Of a DNA stretch of 64,000 nt, positions 17,193-24,265 are shown piece after piece. A program made the position numbers and the translations under genes. The DNA lies in contig CAWFGG010000002.1 of assembly GCA_963815325.1 (NCBI GenBank), positions 186,001 through 250,000 of the forward strand, in the 5' to 3' direction. This DNA comes from JABDII01 sp963815325. Its GTDB lineage: Bacteria; Gemmatimonadota; Gemmatimonadetes; Gemmatimonadales; GWC2-71-9. The notes under the pieces are model-generated. The model was not told where the DNA came from, made no database searches, and saw nothing but the letters and a program-made list of their open reading frames with translations. Every line of letters starts with the position of its first letter. The stretch's first letter is position 1.

Positions 17193-18275
17193 ATGCCGAA
17201 TCGCAGCCCGTGCACCTCGAGCGCCCCAGAAACCCTGCTGGATCTGACGCCAAGCGCGGCGCGCGGCGCGCTCGCCGAATGGGTGACCGCTCGGGAGCTG
17301 CCGCGGTATCGGGTCGACCAACTCGTCGCCCGGTTGTGGCAGCGTCCGGTCGGGAGCTGGCGGGAAGCCACCGAGCTGCCGGCGGCGCTGCGTGCCGAAC
17401 TCGACAACGTGTTCCCCCTGCCCCACCTCGAAGTGGCGACGGTCCAGGTATCCGCCGACGGAACTCGGAAGTACCTCTGGCGTCTTCGGGACGGTGAGGC
17501 GATCGAATCGGTCCTCATCCCCTCGGGAAAGCGACGGACCCTCTGCGTGTCTTCTCAGGCAGGGTGCGCGCTGGGCTGTATCTTCTGCGCGACCGGACGC
17601 ATGGGCTTCCGACGGCACCTCACCCCATTCGAGATCGTCGGCCAGGTGCGGGAGCTCGTGCTGAAGGACGTCTCGGATAAGCCCACCAACGTGGTCTTCA
17701 TGGGCATGGGGGAGCCGCTGCTCAATTGGCCCGCCGTGGACCGCGCGCTCACCATCTTGAACCACCCCGAGGGCCTGGGCATCGGCGCCAGACACATCAC
17801 CGTGTCCACCGTCGGCATTCTGCCCGCCATGCGCCAACTCGCGGCTCGTCCGGAACAATTCCGCTTGGCCATCTCACTGCACGCGCCGTCGCACGAACGG
17901 CGGCGGCGGCTCATGCCGATCGAGCAGAAGTACGATCTCGACGCCGTGCTCCGCACGGCAAAGGCGTTCGCGCGGCGAGTGACGCTCGAGTACGTGCTGA
18001 TTGCCGGCGCAAACGACACCATCGAGGACGCCGACCTGTTGGCCCGCCACGCCGGCCAGCTCGGCGCGCTGGTGAATCTCTTGCCGCTTCATCCTGGCGG
18101 CGACCCGGACCTCAGCCCCACAGCGCCGAGTCGCATCAAGACATTCGCCGACCGCCTTCGCAACCAAGGCGTCGAAGCCGTGGTCCGCCGGAGTCGCGGC
18201 CTCGACATCGATGCCGCCTGCGGCCAGCTGCGCGTGCGCGCCGACCAGTCCGCCGGGATGACCCCGGATCGATGA
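17193..18275 (+). CDS. rlmN: 23S rRNA (adenine2503-C2)/tRNA (adenine37-C2) methyltransferase RlmN
   Basis: Radical-SAM enzyme methylating A2503 of 23S rRNA and A37 of some tRNAs. 360 aa from ATG 17193; the open frame begins earlier but homologous sequence starts here (LLDLTPSAARGALAEWV). The [4Fe-4S] motif is CALGCIFC (Cys-x3-Cys-x2-Cys) within CVSSQAGCALGC. Other marks are FMGMGEPLLNW, HITVSTVGI, LAISLHAP and VTLEYVLIAGANDT, and the catalytic C-terminal Cys is in DAACGQLRV. The 260-base gap to divergent aspS has AT-rich ATATATCATATT just upstream of the ATG, so the promoter may sit very close to the start; no clear purine-rich ribosome site is seen. The stop overlaps the next gene (ATGA). 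Confidence 0.94.
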   Translation: MPNRSPCTSSAPETLLDLTPSAARGALAEWVTARELPRYRVDQLVARLWQRPVGSWREATELPAALRAELDNVFPLPHLEVATVQVSADGTRKYLWRLRDGEAIESVLIPSGKRRTLCVSSQAGCALGCIFCATGRMGFRRHLTPFEIVGQVRELVLKDVSDKPTNVVFMGMGEPLLNWPAVDRALTILNHPEGLGIGARHITVSTVGILPAMRQLAARPEQFRLAISLHAPSHERRRRLMPIEQKYDLDAVLRTAKAFARRVTLEYVLIAGANDTIEDADLLARHAGQLGALVNLLPLHPGGDPDLSPTAPSRIKTFADRLRNQGVEAVVRRSRGLDIDAACGQLRVRADQSAGMTPDR

Positions 18276-18685
18276 CCGAGCGACGGGACTTGCCGGCGGA
18301 GTACCGACAATTCCTCCTCGCATTTGCTCGCGGCGAATACTGGGCCAGTCATGAGCTGCTCGAGCAGGCCTGGCGGCGCATCGGCAGCGAGTACTATCAT
18401 GGCCTGATTCTGCTGGCGAGTGCGTTCGTGCATGTGGAGCGCTGCAATTTCCATGGGGTCGGCGCACAGATCGCAAAGGCCATCGCGTCCTTGTCTGGGT
18501 ACCGCCCCCACTATCTCGGGCTCGACGTCGGCCGGCTGGTCGAGCATCTGATCCAGATCCGATCGATCCTGGACGACGCAACTGCCGGCGAGCCCGACAC
18601 GTGGGCCTCGTCGATTGAAGCCCCTGCCCTCCAGGTGGAGGACCACCTGATTCGCGGCACGGAACCCGAGATGAGGAGCGCGTGA
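18272..18685 (+). CDS. DUF309 domain protein
   Basis: 137 aa, ATG 18272 overlapping the rlmN stop. It matches the DUF309 helical family: EYRQFLLAFARGEYWASHELLEQAW near the N-terminus (the conserved HE motif region), then YYHGLILLASAFVHVERCNFHGVGAQIAKA and a LSGYRP segment. Function of the family is unknown. It is translationally coupled to rlmN and ends six bases from the stop of the convergent dehydrogenase gene, with no room for a separate terminator. Confidence 0.8.
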   Translation: MTERRDLPAEYRQFLLAFARGEYWASHELLEQAWRRIGSEYYHGLILLASAFVHVERCNFHGVGAQIAKAIASLSGYRPHYLGLDVGRLVEHLIQIRSILDDATAGEPDTWASSIEAPALQVEDHLIRGTEPEMRSA

Positions 18686-18691
18686 GCCAGG

Positions 18692-19660
18692 CTAGGCCAC
18701 CCGGTCGGGGGGTGGACGACCCGAGAAAAAGGCCTGCAGATTGCCGGCCGCCCGGCGGCCCATGGCAATCCTGGTTTCGACCGTCGCGCTGCCCAGATGC
18801 GGCAAGAGAACCACGTGATCCATCTCCAGGAGTGCCTGGCTGACGTGGGGCTCGTCTCGATACACGTCGAGTCCGGCGCCGGCGATCCGACCCGCGGCAA
18901 GCGCCTGCACCAGCGCCTGTTCATCCACGATGTCACCGCGCGCCGTATTGATGAGAAAGGCATTGGGTCGCATCGCCAGAATCCGCTGTTCGTTGATGAG
19001 ATGCCGCGTTTCAGGCGTAGCGGGACAGTGGAGCGAAACGAAGTCCGAGTGGGCCAGGAGATCGTCCAGTCGAGGCACGTGTGTCGCACCCAGCGCCTCG
19101 AGCACTGCCGGGTCGGGTGCGCGACGCGAATACGTGAGGATGCGCATCTGGAAGCCTCGCGCTGCCCGGCGAGCCACGGCCTGCCCGATGCGACCCAGGC
19201 CCACGATCCCGAGGGTCTTTTCGTGAACGCGAGCGCCGAGCAAATGCGTTGGGCGCCAGCCGCGCCAGCGGCCGGCGCGCACCTCGCGCTCTCCCTCGCC
19301 CAGGCGCCGGGCGACGGCCAGCAGCAGGGCCATGGCCAGATCGGCCGTGTCCTCAGTCAGCACGTCGGGGGTGTTGGTGACGACCACCCCCGCCGCCTTG
19401 GCCGCTCGGGTCGCGATGTTGTCGTACCCGACCCCGAAGTTGGCCAGGATGCGGGTTCGGAAACCGCCCGCCGAAACCATGGCGGCGTCGAAACGATCGG
19501 TAACGGTGCAGAGGATGCCGTCCATCTCCCGGAGCAACGCCGCCAGATCTTCGGACGTGAGGGGAACATCACCCGGATTGAGGCGGACATCGAAATCGCG
19601 ACCCAATTCCGCTTCAACGACCTCGGGCAAGCGGCGGGTGACGGCGACTCGCGGCTTCAT
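18692..19660 (-). CDS. D-isomer-specific 2-hydroxyacid dehydrogenase (glyoxylate/hydroxypyruvate reductase-like)
   Basis: NAD(P)H-dependent reductase of 2-oxoacids, 322 aa. Nucleotide-binding motif GIVGLGRIGQAVARRA (GxGxxG) at about residue 150, FGVGYDNI and VTNTPDVLTEDTADLA in the substrate domain, catalytic Arg in NTARGDIVDE, Glu in DVYRDEP and His in LLPHLGSAT. Closest in style to GhrB/GyaR glyoxylate reductases. The gene is divergent from glycerate 2-kinase with only 29 bases between starts, so glyoxylate or hydroxypyruvate reduction to D-glycerate followed by phosphorylation is a reasonable inferred pathway. Confidence 0.88.
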   Translation of the reverse strand: MKPRVAVTRRLPEVVEAELGRDFDVRLNPGDVPLTSEDLAALLREMDGILCTVTDRFDAAMVSAGGFRTRILANFGVGYDNIATRAAKAAGVVVTNTPDVLTEDTADLAMALLLAVARRLGEGEREVRAGRWRGWRPTHLLGARVHEKTLGIVGLGRIGQAVARRAARGFQMRILTYSRRAPDPAVLEALGATHVPRLDDLLAHSDFVSLHCPATPETRHLINEQRILAMRPNAFLINTARGDIVDEQALVQALAAGRIAGAGLDVYRDEPHVSQALLEMDHVVLLPHLGSATVETRIAMGRRAAGNLQAFFSGRPPPDRVA

Positions 19661-19689
19661 ACATCCTCCAACGTGAGCGGGCTTCTCCG

Positions 19690-21045
19690 ATGAACATGTC
19701 GCCGAGACCGGATTCCATCCTGGGCCGCTCTCCGGAGACGCTGCTTACCATCCTGTTCCAGGCGGCCGTCGAGGCGGTGGAGCCGTCGCGCGCCCTGTCC
19801 CGGGCACTCGAGACAGACCCGACCCCTCCGTCGCAACACCTGTGGATCGCGGCGATCGGCAAGGCTGCGCCCGCAATGGCGAGCGCGGCCGCATGGTTTG
19901 CCGACGCTCGATCCCTGCCGCTCGCGGGCGGCGTGATCGTGAGCCCGGAGGGCGGAGCGAGTCCCCACACGAAGATATCGCACCTTCGCGCCGAACACCC
20001 CGAGCCCGGACCGGGATCGGAGGAGGCGGCCCAGGCGCTCGACCGGCTGGTGCGGATGGTCCAACCCGGAGATGCGGTGTGGGTGTTGCTCTCCGGCGGA
20101 GCTACGAGCCTCATCGCGGCACCGGTCACCGAGGGAACGACTGCGACGGATCTTCAGACCCTCTATCACCTGGTGCTTCGAGCCGGGCTCGACATTGGCA
20201 CCATGAATGCCGTGCGGAAACGGGTCGCCAAGTGGGGGGCTGGACGGCTCGCGCGTGCGCTGTCCGCGAGGGGGGCCACCACTCGCTGCTACGTGATCTC
20301 CGATGTCGTCAATAATGACCTGGCCGCAATCGGGTCCGGTCCGTGCGTGCCGGATCGGACGACGGCCTCGGACGCCGTCGAGATCCTGACCACTGCAGGG
20401 TTGTGGCGGAACATTCCAGCATCGATTCGAAGCTACCTCGACGCAGTGACCGCCGGCACCGAACCCGAAACTCCGAAGGACACCGACCCGGCATTCGCAG
20501 ATGTAACCCACCGGATCATCGCCACCAACGCGGACGCGGTGTCGGCCGCGGCCGCGCGGGCTCGCGCGATGGCGATGGATGTGATTGCGGTCGCCGAGCC
20601 GATCGAAGGTGAGGCCGCCGCCGCCGCGAGGAGCTTCGTCGATCGGCTGGAGCACGAGGCATCGCAGGGGCCGCCGACCGCTCCGCGCTGCGTCATTCAG
20701 GGCGGAGAGACCACGGTCACGGTGGCCGACGGGGAGGCAGGTCTCGGAGGGCGCTGCCAGGAATTCGCGCTGGCGGCGGCTCGGCGGCTCGGCCTGGTGG
20801 AACTACCCGGAGCGCCCTGGTGGCTACTGGCTGCCGGAACCGACGGCCGGGATGGGCCGACCGATGCGGCGGGTGCGATCGTTCATCCTGGAACCTGGGG
20901 TGCCATCCGCCGCCGCGGGCGGGATCCACTCCGCGATCTCGACCGCCACGATGCCTATCATGCGCTGGACTCAGTCGGGGCCTTGTTCAGGCCCGGCCCG
21001 ACCGGCACCAACGTCATGGACCTCGTTATCGCTGTCGAGGGGTGA
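19690..21045 (+). CDS. Glycerate 2-kinase (GckA/MOFRL family)
   Basis: Phosphorylates D-glycerate to 2-phosphoglycerate. 451 aa, ATG 19690 (a second ATG two codons in). N-terminal DUF4147 domain with LWIAAIGKAAPAMASAAAWF and the glycine-rich VLLSGGATSLIAAP, followed by LGTMNAVRKRVAKWGAGRLA-like sequence, SDVVNNDLAAIGSGP, and the C-terminal MOFRL domain with GGETTVTV, GGRCQEFALAAA and AAGTDGRDGPTDAAGA. Divergent from a hydroxyacid dehydrogenase that would supply glycerate. The short divergent gap must hold promoters for both. Confidence 0.92.
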   Translation: MNMSPRPDSILGRSPETLLTILFQAAVEAVEPSRALSRALETDPTPPSQHLWIAAIGKAAPAMASAAAWFADARSLPLAGGVIVSPEGGASPHTKISHLRAEHPEPGPGSEEAAQALDRLVRMVQPGDAVWVLLSGGATSLIAAPVTEGTTATDLQTLYHLVLRAGLDIGTMNAVRKRVAKWGAGRLARALSARGATTRCYVISDVVNNDLAAIGSGPCVPDRTTASDAVEILTTAGLWRNIPASIRSYLDAVTAGTEPETPKDTDPAFADVTHRIIATNADAVSAAAARARAMAMDVIAVAEPIEGEAAAAARSFVDRLEHEASQGPPTAPRCVIQGGETTVTVADGEAGLGGRCQEFALAAARRLGLVELPGAPWWLLAAGTDGRDGPTDAAGAIVHPGTWGAIRRRGRDPLRDLDRHDAYHALDSVGALFRPGPTGTNVMDLVIAVEG

Positions 21046-21064
21046 AGCCCGATCCCGGGCTCAC
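21042..21064. terminator. Hairpin at the convergent end of glycerate kinase and LytR_C-domain genes
   Basis: GTGA-A-GCCCG, loop ATCC, CGGGC-TCAC: nine pairs with one bulged A, overlapping the kinase stop codon. It lies between two convergent genes 23 bases apart and could serve both. There is no clear U-run, so intrinsic termination is uncertain. Confidence 0.35.
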
Positions 21065-21068
21065 CGTA

Positions 21069-21509
21069 TTATGGATGGAGTTCCGGCTCGGGTTCGTAAT
21101 CACCGCCGAGGATGACGCTCACATCGACCCGGCGCAGGGTATCAGTCTCCAGGCGAACGCGGCCCACACCGAGCACGGCTCGAATTCGTTCCCCGTCGGC
21201 CACCTCTCCGCGGCGCACCAGGATGTCGGTGCTCTCCGCGAGTTCCGGCGCATTCCGGAAGAGGACCACATCGAAGCCGGCGCGTCTCAACTGCCGAGTG
21301 GAGACCCGTGCGAGCCCCATCCGGTTGGTGCCGTTCAAGACCTCAACGAGCCGGCCGGCCGCGCCGGAGGGAATCGGGTAGGAATGCCCTTCGACCTGAT
21401 CGGTCCTCGGCCACAGCCGCATCGCGGCGGCGACCACAATGAAGCCTGCGAGGAGCCCCGCGACGATCAGGCCGAGTCGGCGGCGGGGTATGGGAAGAGG
21501 GAGTTCCAA
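21069..21509 (-). CDS. Membrane-anchored LytR_C-domain protein
   Basis: 146 aa, TTG start at 21509, overlapping the upstream HD-hydrolase gene by 43 bases. A single N-terminal transmembrane helix (LGLIVAGLLAGFIVVAAAM, residues about 13-31) is followed by an extracytoplasmic LytR_C-type domain: RLVEVLNGTNRMGLARVSTRQL, GFDVVLFRN and the closing VSVILGGDY. The LytR_C domain is often the C-terminal part of LCP cell-wall proteins or stands alone behind one helix; its function is not settled. No LCP catalytic domain is present. Last gene of the minus-strand unit. Confidence 0.72.
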   Translation of the reverse strand: MELPLPIPRRRLGLIVAGLLAGFIVVAAAMRLWPRTDQVEGHSYPIPSGAAGRLVEVLNGTNRMGLARVSTRQLRRAGFDVVLFRNAPELAESTDILVRRGEVADGERIRAVLGVGRVRLETDTLRRVDVSVILGGDYEPEPELHP

Positions 21510-22054
21510 AAGCGTACCGTCGGTTCGGGAAGGATCCAGCCCGACTGGATCACGTGAAGCACGCGTGCGCGCGCCACTTCGCGCAGCACGCCCGACACGT
21601 CCCGCGGCAGCCGCTCGGCGAGCTCGGCGCGCGCCGGACGGTCAAAGGACCGGCAGGGCTCGAGATAATCGGCGCAATAGAGCATCCGTCCCACCATGTC
21701 CCACTCGGCGAGGCCGAGCGAATGGTATCGCACGGCATCGAGCACGCCGCGGTCCGTTTCCCCTTCGGCCTTGGCGCGGCCTGCCGCGGCCGGACCGTGC
21801 CGCAGCTGAACCGGGCTGGTGGCGGACGGTGCCCAATGTTCGAGCTCCTCGAGCGGCGCATCACGGAGGGCATCGTGCAGCCAGGCCGCCCTGAGCCAGC
21901 GATTGCGTTCGGAGTCCGGCACCCCGAGCTCGTGCGCCCAGGTCACGAGGAGCTCCGCCACCTGCTCGACGTGCTCCAAGCGTTTGGGCGAAATCATGGC
22001 CCATTCCGGCAGGGTTGGCCGAAGCTGCGGAGCGGAGGAGCGCGCCCGAGTCAC
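21467..22054 (-). CDS. HD-domain hydrolase, YqeK-like
   Basis: 195 aa from GTG 22054; ATG 21997 (MISPKRLEHV) is an alternative start that removes 19 poorly conserved residues. The metal-binding HD signature is WLRAAWLHDALRD with an upstream His in RLEHVEQVAELL, and later YHSLGLAEWDMVGRMLYCADYLEP. This is the pattern of YqeK, diadenosine tetraphosphatase-type HD proteins. YqeK is often near nadD and rsfS; here it follows panC by 69 bases and overlaps a LytR_C-domain gene, which is a common partner in other genomes. Confidence 0.78.
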   Translation of the reverse strand: MTRARSSAPQLRPTLPEWAMISPKRLEHVEQVAELLVTWAHELGVPDSERNRWLRAAWLHDALRDAPLEELEHWAPSATSPVQLRHGPAAAGRAKAEGETDRGVLDAVRYHSLGLAEWDMVGRMLYCADYLEPCRSFDRPARAELAERLPRDVSGVLREVARARVLHVIQSGWILPEPTVRFWNSLFPYPAADSA

Positions 22055-22123
22055 GGACTCTGGTCGGCCGTGATGCCCGGGTGGGACCCGGTGTCGCAGA
22101 TGGGTGCGCTTGGCATCAGGCTC

Positions 22124-23002
22124 CTAGCGTGCTGCGGGTGCATTCGATCCGGAGATCCCGGCTCCAAGGATGATGTTGTCAATCAACCGCGTCCGGCCGA
22201 CCCGCGCGGCCACGGCGACGACCGTTCGATCGTCGACCCGCGCGAGCGGCTCGAGCGTGTCCGGATCGACGACGGCAATATACTCCGGCGACACGCGCGG
22301 ACACACCTCCACGAGGCTCCGCACGGTGGCGTCCAGCGCGGCGGCATCCGACTGGCCCGCGCGCCAGGAATCATGCGCCGCCGACAAGCCCTGGCTCAAC
22401 GACAGAGCTTCGCGTCGTTCCTCCGGGGATAGGTAGACGTTACGGCTGCTCATGGCGAGCCCATCGGATTCCCGCACGGTGGGAACGCCGACGATCTCCA
22501 CCGGCCAATTCAGGTCACGCACCATCCGGCGGATCAAGGTCAGCTGCTGGTAGTCTTTTTGACCGAAACAGGCAACATGTGGAGTGGTCAAGTTGAAGAG
22601 TTTGGCGACCACTGTGAGCACCCCCACGAAGTGCCCCGGGCGTGCGGCTCCTTCCCAACGTTCGGCGGTCGGGCCCGGCACCACCCGTATCTCCGAGTCC
22701 GCAGGGTACATGACCCTGGTCTCGGGCGCGAACACGAGCGTCGCCCCGCGGCCGGCTGCGAGCGTGCGATCGCGCTCCAGGTCGCGGGGATAGGATTCGA
22801 AGTCGTCGGACGGACCGAACTGGAGCGGATTGACGAACACGCTCACCACGACAACGTCGGATTGCTGTCGCGCGGCGTCGATGAGGCGGAGGTGTCCCTC
22901 GTGGAGGTATCCCATGGTCGGGACCAGGCCGACTCGTTGGCCGCCCGCGTCCCACGCGCGTCGCGCGTCACGGAACTCGTCGACTGAGGCAATCACTCGC
23001 AC
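22124..23002 (-). CDS. panC: Pantothenate synthetase
   Basis: ATP-dependent condensation of pantoate with beta-alanine, the last step of pantothenate synthesis. About 292 aa from GTG 23002 (a second GTG lies two codons in); the frame is open further upstream only because it runs through panB. Nucleotidyltransferase motifs: VPTMGYLHEGHLRLI (HIGH-like), FVNPLQFGPSDDFESYPR, FGQKDYQQL and MSSRNVYLSPEER (KMSKS-like). It follows panB by 17 bases in the same unit. Confidence 0.95.
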   Translation of the reverse strand: MRVIASVDEFRDARRAWDAGGQRVGLVPTMGYLHEGHLRLIDAARQQSDVVVVSVFVNPLQFGPSDDFESYPRDLERDRTLAAGRGATLVFAPETRVMYPADSEIRVVPGPTAERWEGAARPGHFVGVLTVVAKLFNLTTPHVACFGQKDYQQLTLIRRMVRDLNWPVEIVGVPTVRESDGLAMSSRNVYLSPEERREALSLSQGLSAAHDSWRAGQSDAAALDATVRSLVEVCPRVSPEYIAVVDPDTLEPLARVDDRTVVAVAARVGRTRLIDNIILGAGISGSNAPAAR

Positions 23003-23019
23003 GAGAGCTTCCCGTCGTC

Positions 23020-23832
23020 TCAGTCGAAGCCGTGTTCGGGACCCGGATATTCCCCAGCGCGCACTTCCGCACCGAATCGCCGCGCGGCGTCTCGAACCGT
23101 ATCGGCCAACTGGGCGTAGTGCTTCAGGAACTTGGGCGCAAACTCGGGGTTCAAGCCCAACATGTCGTGCAGGACGAGCACCTGGCCGTCGCACCCGGGG
23201 CCGGCGCCGATCCCGATGGTGGGGATGGTGAGCGCCTTGCTGATCCGGGTGGCCAGGGCCGTCGGCACCAGTTCGAGCACCACGCTGAAGGCGCCCGCCT
23301 GCTCGAGCGCCTTGGCATCCGACAGCAGGCGGTCGGCGGTTTCGGTGTCGCGTCCTTGCACGCGATAGCCGGCCAGGGTGTGGATGGATTGCGGCGTGAG
23401 CCCCAAGTGCCCCATGACCGGGATGCCCCGCTCGACCAGACCCTGCACGGTCGGCACCATGGGGCGGCCGCCCTCGAGCTTGACGGCTTGGGCGCCGGTT
23501 TCCTGGAGCACCCGGCCCGCGTTCCGGACGGCGTCTTCCAGCGAGATCTGATAGGACAGGAACGGCATGTCGACGACCACCAGCGCGCGCTCCACGCCGC
23601 GCCGGACGGACGCCGCATGGTAGATCATCTGATCGAGCGTCGCGCTCAGGGTCGAGTCCCGGCCGGCCAGCACTTGGTTGACCGAATCCCCCACGAGGAG
23701 GATGTCGATCTCCGCGGCGTCGAGCAGGCGGGCGAACAAGGCGTCGTAGCATGTCAACGCGACGATGCGGCGTCCCTCGCTCTTCATGACGCTCAACTCA
23801 CGGGTCGTAATCGGGCGCGCCTTACTGGTCAT
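23020..23832 (-). CDS. panB: 3-methyl-2-oxobutanoate hydroxymethyltransferase
   Basis: Ketopantoate synthase, transferring a hydroxymethyl group from methylene-tetrahydrofolate to 2-oxoisovalerate. 270 aa, ATG 23832 overlapping folK by 11 bases. Conserved stretches are VALTCYDALFARLLD, LLVGDSVNQVLAGRDST (metal-binding Asp), VMGHLGLTPQS, the catalytic Glu in SVVLELVP and IGIGAGPGCDGQVLV. The neighbouring folK and panC fit a folate/pantothenate cofactor block. Confidence 0.96.
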   Translation of the reverse strand: MTSKARPITTRELSVMKSEGRRIVALTCYDALFARLLDAAEIDILLVGDSVNQVLAGRDSTLSATLDQMIYHAASVRRGVERALVVVDMPFLSYQISLEDAVRNAGRVLQETGAQAVKLEGGRPMVPTVQGLVERGIPVMGHLGLTPQSIHTLAGYRVQGRDTETADRLLSDAKALEQAGAFSVVLELVPTALATRISKALTIPTIGIGAGPGCDGQVLVLHDMLGLNPEFAPKFLKHYAQLADTVRDAARRFGAEVRAGEYPGPEHGFD

Positions 23833-24265
23833 AGCTCCTCAGCTCGGTTAGCTCCCGCTGCCAGAACTCTCGGTTGGGCAATTCGGGATGCGGGAGTATC
23901 AGCTCCGGATCGGTAACAGTCCGGCATCCGAACCGGACCAGGTCGAGGTCCAGCGTCCGCGACTCCCATCGCACTCGGCGGATTCGGCCCGCGGCTTCTT
24001 CGATGGCCCGGCAGGCGTGGAGCAACTCGCGGGGAGACAGCCGGGTCTCGACGAGCACCATCTGGTTGAGATAAGGCGGCTGCGGCACGACCCCGAGCGG
24101 CGCCGTCTCCTCCACCCGCGACAGAGCGATGAGCCGGGTATCGGGCAGCTGGGCCAGGGCCTCGCATGCCCCGGCCAGGTACCCGGCCCGGTCGCCGAGG
24201 TTGCTGCCGAGGGCAATGTAGGCGCGTTCCCATCCGGAGGCCGGGGGGGCGTCAGCGTTCGACAT
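23822..24265 (-). CDS. folK: 2-amino-4-hydroxy-6-hydroxymethyldihydropteridine pyrophosphokinase
   Basis: HPPK of folate biosynthesis, 147 aa from ATG 24265. The family pattern is present: YIALGSNLGDRAGYL near the N-terminus, ETAPLGVVPQPPYLNQMVLVET in the middle, and the signature RWESRTLDLDLVRFG with the two metal-binding Asp residues, then LPHPELPNREF. Its start lies inside the last codons of the MCP-like gene (14-base overlap), and its end overlaps panB, so it is probably translated by coupling. Confidence 0.92.
   Translation of the reverse strand: MSNADAPPASGWERAYIALGSNLGDRAGYLAGACEALAQLPDTRLIALSRVEETAPLGVVPQPPYLNQMVLVETRLSPRELLHACRAIEEAAGRIRRVRWESRTLDLDLVRFGCRTVTDPELILPHPELPNREFWQRELTELRSYDQ

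Noticed and set aside
22124..23752. panC as a 542-residue fusion with an N-terminal extension
   Set aside because: The extension is panB read out of frame; homology to PanC starts at GTG 23002.
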